A stretch of DNA of 6,838 nucleotides from an uncultured Erysipelotrichaceae bacterium (GCA_902803685.1 CADCQR010000108.1:1-6838); one strand, 5' to 3'. Shown: positions 1-6,745, numbered from the stretch's first letter. The notes: generated from the letters alone by a model not told the origin. Program-made: numbers and translations.

Positions 1-18
1 GGAAAAAAATTAAAAGGC

Positions 19-48
19 TTGATTTTAATGGCAATATTATCCTATAAT
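19..48 (+). promoter_or_regulatory. Sigma-A-type promoter of the type VII secretion operon
   Basis: A -35-like TTGATT at 19-24 (four of six consensus bases) is separated by 18 bases from a perfect -10 TATAAT at 43-48. Transcription would start near 55, giving a leader of about 37 bases before the first gene. A second TATAAT at 70-75 has no -35 at a proper distance and lies almost on the ribosome binding site, so I prefer the first. No convincing operator is visible. In such AT-rich DNA a -10 match alone is weak evidence, but the position directly ahead of the first gene supports the call. Confidence 0.6.
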
Positions 49-77
49 TATATAGAAATGCTATGAGAATATAATAT

Positions 78-85
78 GGGGAGGG
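78..85 (+). promoter_or_regulatory. Strong ribosome binding site of the first WXG100-like gene
   Basis: GGGGAGGG lies 6 bases before the ATG at 92. It is one of the strongest Shine-Dalgarno sequences in the window, fixes the start codon, and fits high expression of a secreted protein. Confidence 0.8.
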
Positions 86-91
86 ATATAT

Positions 92-730
92 ATGGCATTA
101 ACGGGATTTAATCCAGAACAAGTAAAAACATCAGTAGATAAAGTAATCGCTGCATACAATGAGTTAATCAATCAGATTGGTGATCGTGTTCAGAAGGGAT
201 TTGTTAATGGTATGGCTGATAAATGGGCCTGTAAGGAAGCACAAATTTTTTTTAATACGCTAAAAAATACGGTTGATAATCTAAATAAAGAAGCTAATCA
301 AACTTTTCAAAGTGTTGTAGATGCAATGAATTCTGCAGCAGCTACTTGGGCAAACTCTACAGGCTCAGTATACAATCCTGTACAGGGTTCATTAAGACAA
401 ATTTCAATTAACGTCGATAATATTTTGGAAAATATCAACGGTGTAAGAGGAATTGATTTGCAATTGTCAAGCTCAGTATCAAAAATGTTACCATCTATTC
501 AGACTGAAGCTAGGTTAGCCTTAGAACATGCTAAACATGCAGTTAGTGATTGTGGTTTTGTTGGTGGAAATCAAGCAGAAAATTTAATTTCGTCATTAGA
601 TACAATTAAGAATATTATTGACAACGAATTTACAACAATAACTGATGAGGCAAAGAAAGCAATTGATGATACAATCGCTGTTTATAGCAATGTTGAGGGA
701 AAAGTATCGCAAGCATTTTTAGGACAATAA
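92..730 (+). CDS. Double-length WXG100-like type VII secretion substrate (212 aa)
   Basis: This is probably a secreted substrate or co-substrate of the EssC machine encoded downstream. It is Gln/Asn/Ala/Ser-rich and reads as almost all helix, with no signal peptide or membrane segment. At 212 aa it is about twice the usual WXG100 length. Two hairpin turns fit the spacing W-x-G-x-x-A-x-x-F: W45-A46-C47 with A50 and F53, and V157-G158-G159 with A162 and L165. The first keeps Trp but has Cys for Gly; the second keeps Gly but has Val for Trp. I infer two fused WXG100-like hairpins, mimicking in one chain the usual EsxA dimer. Near the C-terminus Y198-SNV-E202 matches the YxxxD/E secretion signal of type VII substrates. 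The ATG follows a strong ribosome binding site. Hand-counted lines give about 40% G+C, well above its neighbours. There is no toxin-like C-terminal domain, so a structural or carrier substrate is more likely than an effector. Confidence 0.8.
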   Translation: MALTGFNPEQVKTSVDKVIAAYNELINQIGDRVQKGFVNGMADKWACKEAQIFFNTLKNTVDNLNKEANQTFQSVVDAMNSAAATWANSTGSVYNPVQGSLRQISINVDNILENINGVRGIDLQLSSSVSKMLPSIQTEARLALEHAKHAVSDCGFVGGNQAENLISSLDTIKNIIDNEFTTITDEAKKAIDDTIAVYSNVEGKVSQAFLGQ

Positions 731-731
731 A

Positions 732-764
732 ATCCATATAGAAAATACTTTTTTCTATATGGAT
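732..764 (+). repeat. Inverted repeat / hairpin 1, perfect 14-bp stem
   Basis: Bases 732-745 (ATCCATATAGAAAA) are the exact reverse complement of 751-764, with a 5-base loop at 746-750. The stem begins 2 bases after the stop codon of the first gene. It is not a standard intrinsic terminator: the T-run is inside the right arm, and the bases after the stem are not a T-tract. It may protect the 3' end of the first cistron, mark a processing site, or compete with the longer hairpin that shares its right arm. Confidence 0.85.
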
Positions 765-802
765 GTAAATTTAATAAGTTTATATCCATATAGAAAAAGG
801 TG
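746..802 (+). promoter_or_regulatory. Long hairpin 2 sequestering the ribosome binding site of the second gene
   Basis: Bases 746-772 pair with 776-802 in 27 consecutive pairs around a 3-base loop. Four pairs are G-U (746/802, 749/799, 765/783, 770/778). The core is a second copy of ATCCATATAGAAAA at 784-797 pairing with 751-764, the same arm used by hairpin 1, so the two structures exclude each other. The outer pairs take up AAGGTG (797-802), the Shine-Dalgarno of the gene at 808. The pairing is read directly from the sequence; its role as a translational switch or damper is inference. Confidence 0.7.
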
Positions 803-807
803 AATAA

Positions 808-1356
808 ATGGAAGTAGATGTTAAGAACATACGTAAAGACATAGAAGACTTGAATAAGTTAATTGTGGATTATGAGAATAATATACTTAATACAAAAAAA
901 ATATTGTCAGATATAAATGGCTTATGGTACGGAGATAAAGCCACTAACTTTCTTGATAAAGTAACTATCGAACAGAGAAAAGTATATAATAATATTTTAG
1001 AAATTAAATCTTTAATTGCAGTATATGAATATATAGCAAATGAATATGGTTGTATAGGAAAAGTTATTAAATTCGATTTAAAAAAAAGGATAGAAGTTTA
1101 TAATTACTTTGATAATCTAATAAAACTAGTAAAGGAAATTTTGCTATTGTATAATAATATACCAATAAAATATTTACATTTAGTTCAAAATCACAAATGT
1201 TATTTTCCTAATTTGATTGCTAGCCTTAATCATGTTAAAAATAGCTATAGTTCAACTATTGATAAAATTAACAATATTGAGGCTATCACCAAAATAAACA
1301 TTTCCAAAATTAGTATTGAAATACTAAAAGAAAATGATATAAAAGATTTGATGTGA
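808..1356 (+). CDS. WXG100-like helical protein with canonical W-Y-G turn (182 aa)
   Basis: The N-terminal half is a typical WXG100 helical hairpin: helix from about residue 4 to 35, turn W40-Y41-G42 followed by A45 and F48, then a second helix to about 80. This matches W-x-G-x-x-A-x-x-F exactly. The C-terminal half (about 90-182) is again helical but has no WXG. It carries N135-L-I-A-S-L140 with K144-N145, matching N164-L-I-S-S-L169 with K173-N174 of the preceding 212-aa protein, so the two may be paralogues with the same two-hairpin plan. No signal peptide, membrane segment or toxin domain is seen. The protein is Lys/Asn/Ile-rich and its gene very AT-rich. The ATG is preceded by AAGGTGA at 797-803, mostly buried in hairpin 2. 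It could be a second substrate, or the partner of the first protein in a heterodimer. Precise function is unknown. Confidence 0.75.
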   Translation: MEVDVKNIRKDIEDLNKLIVDYENNILNTKKILSDINGLWYGDKATNFLDKVTIEQRKVYNNILEIKSLIAVYEYIANEYGCIGKVIKFDLKKRIEVYNYFDNLIKLVKEILLLYNNIPIKYLHLVQNHKCYFPNLIASLNHVKNSYSSTIDKINNIEAITKINISKISIEILKENDIKDLM

Positions 1357-1359
1357 GGA
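1355..1359 (+). promoter_or_regulatory. Ribosome binding site that sets the start of the third gene
   Basis: GAGGA at 1355-1359, overlapping the TGA stop of the previous gene, lies 5 bases before ATG 1365. A GTG at 1353 in the same frame has no such site and would place the Shine-Dalgarno inside the gene, so ATG 1365 is the better start. Confidence 0.7.
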
Positions 1360-1364
1360 ATAGT

Positions 1365-1658
1365 ATGAAAAATCTCATGAATGTTGAGGAATTTATAAAA
1401 CAAATCGATAAATTTGTGTACTACAATCGGGAGAAAAGTTCAACTTTTGACAAAATTATAAAAAGACTAAGTGAAATAAACACTAATTATGTGACCAAAA
1501 ACTATAATGATTTAATTAATATAAAAAAAGAATTATCTAACAAATTCAGCATTATAAAAAAGAATAATTTTAATAATGAAATTATTTTAGTTAATAATGC
1601 TAGTAAATATATACAAGCTAATAAAATTACGGGAGCATTATTTGATGACATTAAATAA
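1365..1658 (+). CDS. Small helical protein of the T7SS operon (97 aa), unknown function
   Basis: I do not recognise a named family. The protein is Lys/Asn/Ile-rich, has no signal peptide or membrane segment, and reads as two amphipathic helices (about residues 5-40 and 45-90). It has WXG100 size but no Trp at all; a region near residue 40 with N-Y-V-T could be the hairpin turn. It follows the previous stop by 8 bases and shares TAATG with the next gene, so the three small genes are translationally linked. Small WXG100-like helical partners that bind substrates are known in T7SSb systems (for example the Lap proteins that accompany LXG toxins), which makes an adaptor or chaperone role plausible but unproven. 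An upstream in-frame GTG at 1353 would add four residues but has no ribosome binding site. Confidence 0.7.
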   Translation: MKNLMNVEEFIKQIDKFVYYNREKSSTFDKIIKRLSEINTNYVTKNYNDLINIKKELSNKFSIIKKNNFNNEIILVNNASKYIQANKITGALFDDIK

Positions 1659-1897
1659 TGGTAAACTATAATATGGATGAAGATAAAATAATAACAATTG
1701 ATATTTTAAAAAAGATTTATAGTTCAATTGGAAGATTGGAGTTGAAGCTTGAGGACTTACTGAATATTTTAGAAGAATCTATTTCAATTGATGGTCAAAC
1801 AATTGGAAATAAAGAAATATGCACAGCAAAAAAAGAAGTTATTGATATAAAAAAACAATTAGATGACAATATAAAAAATATAATGAATAATAATTAA
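1658..1897 (+). CDS. Small helical-hairpin protein of the T7SS operon (79 aa), unknown function
   Basis: The protein looks like one helical hairpin: an acidic/Leu-rich helix of about residues 12-42, a turn near I44-D45-G46, and a Lys/Ile-rich helix of about 52-78. There is no WXG motif, Trp, signal peptide or membrane segment. The ATG overlaps the previous stop (TAATG, 1656-1660) and has no Shine-Dalgarno of its own at a proper distance, so translation probably depends on ribosomes ending the 97-aa gene. An in-frame ATG at 1673 also lacks a ribosome binding site. The position just upstream of essC suggests a cytoplasmic partner of the substrates or of EssC. No family is recognised. Confidence 0.65.
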   Translation: MVNYNMDEDKIITIDILKKIYSSIGRLELKLEDLLNILEESISIDGQTIGNKEICTAKKEVIDIKKQLDDNIKNIMNNN

Positions 1898-1947
1898 AAA
1901 ACTCAATCACTGATTATTATAATTAATAGAACTATTTTGTATTTAAC

Positions 1948-1955
1948 AGAGGTGA
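1948..1955 (+). promoter_or_regulatory. Ribosome binding site that identifies the TTG start of essC
   Basis: AGAGGTGA lies 7 bases before TTG 1963, nearly complementary to the 16S rRNA 3' end. There is no ATG or GTG in this frame near it, so the TTG is well supported. The rest of the spacer between 1898 and 1962 is AT-rich with no clear terminator. Confidence 0.8.
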
Positions 1956-1962
1956 TTTTAAG

Positions 1963-4900
1963 TTGAAAATATATTTATTTTTACAAGATAAGGTATTGAA
2001 TTTTACACTATCTCAAGACATTTCTGGTAGTTTTAGCTTTGATGAAAATAGCAACGAAGAGTCTAAATTAATTAATATTGAAGCAAGAAATGGTAAATGG
2101 TATTTGTATTCAACTGGAGATGTATCTGTTGTAAGCAATAATTGCATATATAGAGAGATGGAAGTTATCAATAATACATTTTATTATTTAAGACGCAATG
2201 ATATTGATTACCTAATATATATATGTAGCATAGAAAATAATCATTATGATATATATAATTATGACAATAGATTAAGTCTAATAATTGGCAACTCTGCTGA
2301 CTGTAATCTTAAATATCCATTAGGTAATGGTATTATTGCCAGTATATTGCTAAAAGAAAAATATTTTGTCCTAAGTCAAAAAGGAAATGCAAGTATCTAT
2401 ATAAATAACAGTCTTTTAAAAAATCAAGAATATATCTTAAAATATGGCGATAGCATAATGATTTATTCCTTAAGAATCATATTTCTAAATAAGATCATTT
2501 TAATTAATAATCCATCTAGTAAAGACTATTTGCTATCAACAGCTGGTGCAGTTATTAGAAATGGTTTTTACACTCCAGCACAAGATATAGAGGTTAAGGA
2601 TAGAAGTCTTTATACAAAAGACAATTATTTTTCAAAATCACCTAGAATAAGACGATTTATTGAAGAAAAAAATATAAAGTTATTAATTCCTTCGTCAGGT
2701 AACGGCAAAGACGAAGATGCTCCATTTATACTAACAATTGGCCCAATGATAACAATGGCGCTGATATCTGTTGCTACTTTTGGTAGTAGTATAAGTAAAA
2801 TTTTTTCAGAAGAAACGACTATTGGGGAACAATTACCATCATTAATATCGGCAATTGCCATGTTTTTAACAATATTAGTATGGCCATTAATAATTAGAAA
2901 TTACACTAAAAGATCAAATATAAAAAAGGCGCGAGTACAACTTGACAAATATCAGAGATATTTAAATACGAAGCATCAGGAACTGGCAACTGAATATAAA
3001 ACTCAAAAAGAAATAATACTTGAAAACTTAATTAGCTGCAGTGAATGTATAAAAATAATTCAAAGAAGAGGATATAACTTTTGGGCTAAACGTAATGACC
3101 AGGATGATTTTCTTTTAGTTAGAATTGGAACAGGAAAAACGCCATTTAAAGTTAATGTTGAATATCCAGAAGAAAGTTTTGGTATTGAAGAAAATGAATT
3201 TAGAAAACAGGCTGATAATTTAATCCAGCAATATAAGTATATAAATGATGTTCCAATTGGTTATTCTTTATTAGAGAATCATATAACAGCAATAATGGGT
3301 AATTTTAATAAAAGTCATGGATTCGTTCACAATATTATTTTGCAATTGATTACATTTTATAATTATGAAGATGTAAAAATTGTTATTTTTACTAATGAAG
3401 ATAATTCAAAAAATTGGGATTATGTAAAATATTTAAATCACAATTTTAATAACAATAGAAGTTTCCGCTTCTTTGCCTCTAATGTAGATAGTGGTAAAAC
3501 TGTGTCAGATTTCTTGTCTAATGAATTAAGCAATAGAATACACAATAAGTGTGAATTTCCTAAACCACATTACATAATAATAACTGATAGCTGCGAAATG
3601 ATTAAAAACTACAATTTTTTTAAAGACATAACTGAGAACGATAGTCATCTTGGATTTAGTTGCCTTATGATTGAAAATCAATTGAGTAAATTGCCAAGTA
3701 AATGTAATAATTTTATAACCCTTGGGGCAGATAATAATAGCGGCATATTGAAAAATTCATATGAAAAACAAGAGCAGATATATTTTAATGATGAAGTAGA
3801 TTATAGTATCAATATGATGGCTGTTTCTAAGATAGTATCTAACATTCCCATAGAGTTGGAGGAAGGAATAAGCCGTTTACCTGAATCAATATCATTTTTA
3901 GAAATGGAAAGGGTTGGTAAAGTAGAACAATTAAATATTTTAAGCCGATGGAATATTAATGACTCAACTGCTAGTCTTAAAGCTGAAATTGGTGTCGATA
4001 GCCAAGAAAACTTAATGTATCTAGACTTACATGAAAAAGTTCATGGGCCACATGGATTAATTGCGGGAACAACTGGTAGTGGTAAATCGGAGTTTATAAT
4101 TACATATATCTTATCTATGTGTATTAATTATAGTCCAGATGATGTGTCATTTATTCTGATAGACTATAAGGGTGGAGGCCTTGCGTTGGCTTTTGAAAAC
4201 AAAGTTGCCGGTATGATATTACCACACTTGGCCGGGACAATAACAAACCTAGATAAAGCAGAAATGGATCGTACATTAGTCAGTATAGACAGTGAAGTTA
4301 AGAGAAGACAAAAATTATTTAATGAAGCGCGTGAGATATTAGGCGAAAGTACGATGGATATTTACAAATATCAAAGATTTTATCACGATGGAAAGCTTAA
4401 TGAAGCTCTACCACACTTGTTTATTATTTGTGATGAGTTTGCTGAATTAAAAAATCAGCAACCGGACTTTATGGATAATTTAGTAAGTGTAGCACGTATT
4501 GGTAGATCACTTGGAGTCCATTTAATACTAGCGACACAAAAGCCAACAGGTGTTGTAGATGACCAAATTTGGTCAAACTCTAGATTTAAAGTCTGTCTAA
4601 GAGTACAAGATGAATCTGACAGTAGAGAAATGCTTAAGAAGAGTGATGCTGTACATTTAAAACAAGTAGGACGTTTTTATTTACAAGTTGGATATGATGA
4701 ATATTACGCACTAGGACAATCTGGATGGTGTGGAGCAAAATATTACCCATCCGATAAGATAGTTAAACAGGTAGACAAAAGCGTTAATATTATTAATGAT
4801 TGTGGTTTAGTTATTAAAGATATTCAAACTATCAGTCAAGAAAAAAAGCTTGCTCAAGCTGATCAATTGAGCGCAATATTAGCTGATATAATCGAGTCCG

Positions 4901-6498
4901 CTAATAGGGTAAATAAATTCTCTAGAAAGTTATGGCTTGATAACGTACCTGAAAATATTCTTATTAATGACCTATATAAGAAATATAAATTTACTAGTAA
5001 TAAAGCTGAATTCAAAGCTTTAATTGGAGAATACGATGCCCCAGAAAAACAAGAGCAAGGTGCTGTTATATATGATTTATTAGAAGACGGTAATACTATA
5101 ATTTACGGTAATGATGGTAGCGAGAGAGAACTGTTACTTAACGCAATTGTATATTCAATTATAATGCACTATCCCTCTGATTTGATTAACTTTTACGCCA
5201 TAGATTATGGTTCTGAATTTTTAAATAAGTATTTAAATTCCAAACATTTTGGTGGTGTAGTAACAGCTGGAGAAGAAGAGGAGTTCAATAACTTATTTAA
5301 ACTAATAAAAAGGACTATAAATAAACGTAAAAAATTATTTTCAGATATGGGAGTAGACTTTAAACTATACAATAATAAGTTGCCATTAATGGTTGTAATT
5401 CTGAACAATTATGATTCCATATATGACAACAACCAGAGTATATATGATGATTTGCCAGACTTAGTCCGCGATTCGGAAAGATATGGAGTTGTATATATAT
5501 TTACATGCAATTCTATAAATTCTATTCACAATAAGATATCATCGAATTGCAAAAATTTCTATTCTTTCAGATTAAAAGACACATCAGACTACAATAGTGT
5601 TTTTGGAACTAATAGTAAAATACTATTGAGGGATATATTTGGTCGAGGTTTGATAAATAACAATGGCGTTCATGAATTTCAAACAGCAAAAATTATGAAT
5701 AACGACAGCGAATTTAATGCGTATATATCAAATATTATTACAAAAGCAAATCAGTACTCAAGTATTCAAGCTTCCAAAATACCACTTTTACCCGAAATTG
5801 TCAGATTTAATGATATAAGTGGCGAAGAATATAACCTGACTAATGTTCCTATTGGAATAGGTAAGGAAGAGTTGGATATAATAAGATATGATTTCACAAA
5901 TAATATAGGCAATATATTTACAACAAATAAGCTAAAAAATATCGAATCTTTTATAAAAAGTTTACTATTGGTTTTACATAGAATAAATAATCTAAATATA
6001 TATATACTTGATCCACTTAATTTAATTAATTTAAATAATAAATTATTTCCTAATCATTTTACAGATAACTTTGATAATTTCATCAATAAAATTATTGAAA
6101 TTACAGAAAAGTTAATATCATCAAAGAATACCAATTTTAAAGGTATAATACTAATTTATGGATTAAATAAATTTATGAAAACAATAAATTCTAATCAAAT
6201 GGATAGATTAGTGGAAGCACTGAAGAAATGCGAGCAGTTAACTTTGATTATTGTTGATGAAGTAAGCAAAATAAAAAATTATGCATTCGATTCTTGGTTT
6301 ACCAGTACTGTTAATCTTAATGATGGAATTTGGCTTGGTAAAGGTATTTCGGATCAAAATTTGTTACGATTATCAACAATCAATAAAAATATGGCAGTGG
6401 AATTAGAACAGAATATGGGATACTATGTTAGTGAGGGAAGTGTTAAGTTGAGCAAATTTATTGACTTTTTTAAAGAGGGTAATGAAGATGGAAAATAA
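1963..6498 (+). CDS. essC: EssC/YukBA-type FtsK/SpoIIIE ATPase, motor of the type VIIb secretion system
   Basis: This is the membrane-anchored motor that recognises WXG100-type substrates and powers export. At 1511 aa it has normal family length. In order: two FHA-like modules (about 1-90 and 91-180; the second has I108-G-N-S-A-D-C and K160-Y-G-D, without the phosphothreonine-binding Arg), two membrane helices (about 255-273 and 291-311), a basic/coiled stretch (about 315-360), a D0 domain (about 370-660), and three FtsK-like domains. D1 is intact: Walker A GTTGSGKS (702-709, Lys708), Walker B IICDEF (D824, E825), conserved R845/R848 and the ATQKP sensor (857-861). D2 is degenerate: GNDGSERE (1049-1056) has Arg for Lys, and Walker B ILNNYD has Asn for Asp. 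D3 (about 1285-1500) has no P-loop Gly-Lys but keeps the typical G1455-I-W-L-G. D1 is therefore probably the only hydrolysing domain. The start is TTG. The gene lies 65 bases after the small helical genes and overlaps esaB/yukD by 11 bases. Confidence 0.96.
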   Translation: MKIYLFLQDKVLNFTLSQDISGSFSFDENSNEESKLINIEARNGKWYLYSTGDVSVVSNNCIYREMEVINNTFYYLRRNDIDYLIYICSIENNHYDIYNYDNRLSLIIGNSADCNLKYPLGNGIIASILLKEKYFVLSQKGNASIYINNSLLKNQEYILKYGDSIMIYSLRIIFLNKIILINNPSSKDYLLSTAGAVIRNGFYTPAQDIEVKDRSLYTKDNYFSKSPRIRRFIEEKNIKLLIPSSGNGKDEDAPFILTIGPMITMALISVATFGSSISKIFSEETTIGEQLPSLISAIAMFLTILVWPLIIRNYTKRSNIKKARVQLDKYQRYLNTKHQELATEYKTQKEIILENLISCSECIKIIQRRGYNFWAKRNDQDDFLLVRIGTGKTPFKVNVEYPEESFGIEENEFRKQADNLIQQYKYINDVPIGYSLLENHITAIMGNFNKSHGFVHNIILQLITFYNYEDVKIVIFTNEDNSKNWDYVKYLNHNFNNNRSFRFFASNVDSGKTVSDFLSNELSNRIHNKCEFPKPHYIIITDSCEMIKNYNFFKDITENDSHLGFSCLMIENQLSKLPSKCNNFITLGADNNSGILKNSYEKQEQIYFNDEVDYSINMMAVSKIVSNIPIELEEGISRLPESISFLEMERVGKVEQLNILSRWNINDSTASLKAEIGVDSQENLMYLDLHEKVHGPHGLIAGTTGSGKSEFIITYILSMCINYSPDDVSFILIDYKGGGLALAFENKVAGMILPHLAGTITNLDKAEMDRTLVSIDSEVKRRQKLFNEAREILGESTMDIYKYQRFYHDGKLNEALPHLFIICDEFAELKNQQPDFMDNLVSVARIGRSLGVHLILATQKPTGVVDDQIWSNSRFKVCLRVQDESDSREMLKKSDAVHLKQVGRFYLQVGYDEYYALGQSGWCGAKYYPSDKIVKQVDKSVNIINDCGLVIKDIQTISQEKKLAQADQLSAILADIIESANRVNKFSRKLWLDNVPENILINDLYKKYKFTSNKAEFKALIGEYDAPEKQEQGAVIYDLLEDGNTIIYGNDGSERELLLNAIVYSIIMHYPSDLINFYAIDYGSEFLNKYLNSKHFGGVVTAGEEEEFNNLFKLIKRTINKRKKLFSDMGVDFKLYNNKLPLMVVILNNYDSIYDNNQSIYDDLPDLVRDSERYGVVYIFTCNSINSIHNKISSNCKNFYSFRLKDTSDYNSVFGTNSKILLRDIFGRGLINNNGVHEFQTAKIMNNDSEFNAYISNIITKANQYSSIQASKIPLLPEIVRFNDISGEEYNLTNVPIGIGKEELDIIRYDFTNNIGNIFTTNKLKNIESFIKSLLLVLHRINNLNIYILDPLNLINLNNKLFPNHFTDNFDNFINKIIEITEKLISSKNTNFKGIILIYGLNKFMKTINSNQMDRLVEALKKCEQLTLIIVDEVSKIKNYAFDSWFTSTVNLNDGIWLGKGISDQNLLRLSTINKNMAVELEQNMGYYVSEGSVKLSKFIDFFKEGNEDGK
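6474..6479 (+). promoter_or_regulatory. Ribosome binding site inside the essC end, setting the esaB/yukD start
   Basis: AGAGGG at 6474-6479 lies 8 bases before ATG 6488 but only 2 bases before ATG 6482, and it falls inside the reading frame if TTG 6461 is used. Spacing favours ATG 6488. Confidence 0.65.
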
Positions 6499-6745
6499 AG
6501 TTCTTATAAAAGTCTTATTACCTGAGGCTGATTTAGACTATGACATATTTATTCCTGTTAATGAATTAGTATGGAAAATAAAAAAAATGTTAATTAAATC
6601 AATATCTGATTTATCTGGTATCAAATTTAGCAAAAATGATTATATATTGATAAATAAGGATACTGGTGTTATTTATGAGAATAATCAAACTATTATTGAT
6701 ACAGATATAAGAAATGCTACAGAATTATTTCTGATATCAATTTAA
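6488..6745 (+). CDS. esaB: EsaB/YukD-family ubiquitin-like protein of the type VII secretion system (85 aa)
   Basis: EsaB/YukD proteins are small cytoplasmic beta-grasp (ubiquitin-like) proteins found in nearly every T7SSb locus and needed for, or regulating, secretion; they are not thought to be conjugated. Visible features are a first strand (about residues 4-11), the family pattern D17-Y-D-I-F-I-P23, a helix (about 25-42), a strand D51-Y-I-L-I, then T68-I-I-D-T-D-I-R with a closing strand E79-L-F-L-I. With ATG 6488 the length of 85 aa is close to the family's usual size of about 80; TTG 6461 would add nine residues. The usual Gly-Asp before the last strand is N-A-T here. The gene overlaps the end of essC by 11 bases, so it is translationally coupled to it. 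In other T7SSb loci this gene often lies next to essB/yukC, which is not seen here. Confidence 0.85.
   Translation: MENKVLIKVLLPEADLDYDIFIPVNELVWKIKKMLIKSISDLSGIKFSKNDYILINKDTGVIYENNQTIIDTDIRNATELFLISI

Noticed and set aside
49..58. Partial copy of the spacer repeat core (ATATAGAAA) near the transcription start
   Set aside because: Nine AT-rich bases can recur by chance, and there is no pairing partner nearby.
732..802. CRISPR array or insertion-sequence ends
   Set aside because: There are only two direct copies and one inverted copy, with no regular spacers, transposase or target duplication; RNA pairing explains the repeats better.
1353..1364. GTG start at 1353 for the 97-aa gene
   Set aside because: No Shine-Dalgarno precedes it, whereas GAGGA is well placed for ATG 1365.
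1894..1923. Possible internal promoter before essC (TTAAAA, 18 bases, TATAAT)
   Set aside because: The -35 match is poor and such boxes are common in DNA this AT-rich; not strong enough to annotate, though a separate essC transcript cannot be excluded.
2689..2715. Walker-A-like PSSGNGKD at EssC residues 243-250
   Set aside because: It sits in the linker just before the first membrane helix, not in an ATPase fold, and lacks the Ser/Thr after Lys; a chance resemblance.
2625..2861. Open frame on the - strand inside essC, 78 aa
   Set aside because: It lies wholly antisense to the membrane-domain region of essC, has no ribosome binding site or family features, and is best explained as a shadow frame.
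5205..5408. Open frame on the - strand inside essC, 67 aa
   Set aside because: Antisense to the D2 domain of essC, with no independent coding evidence.
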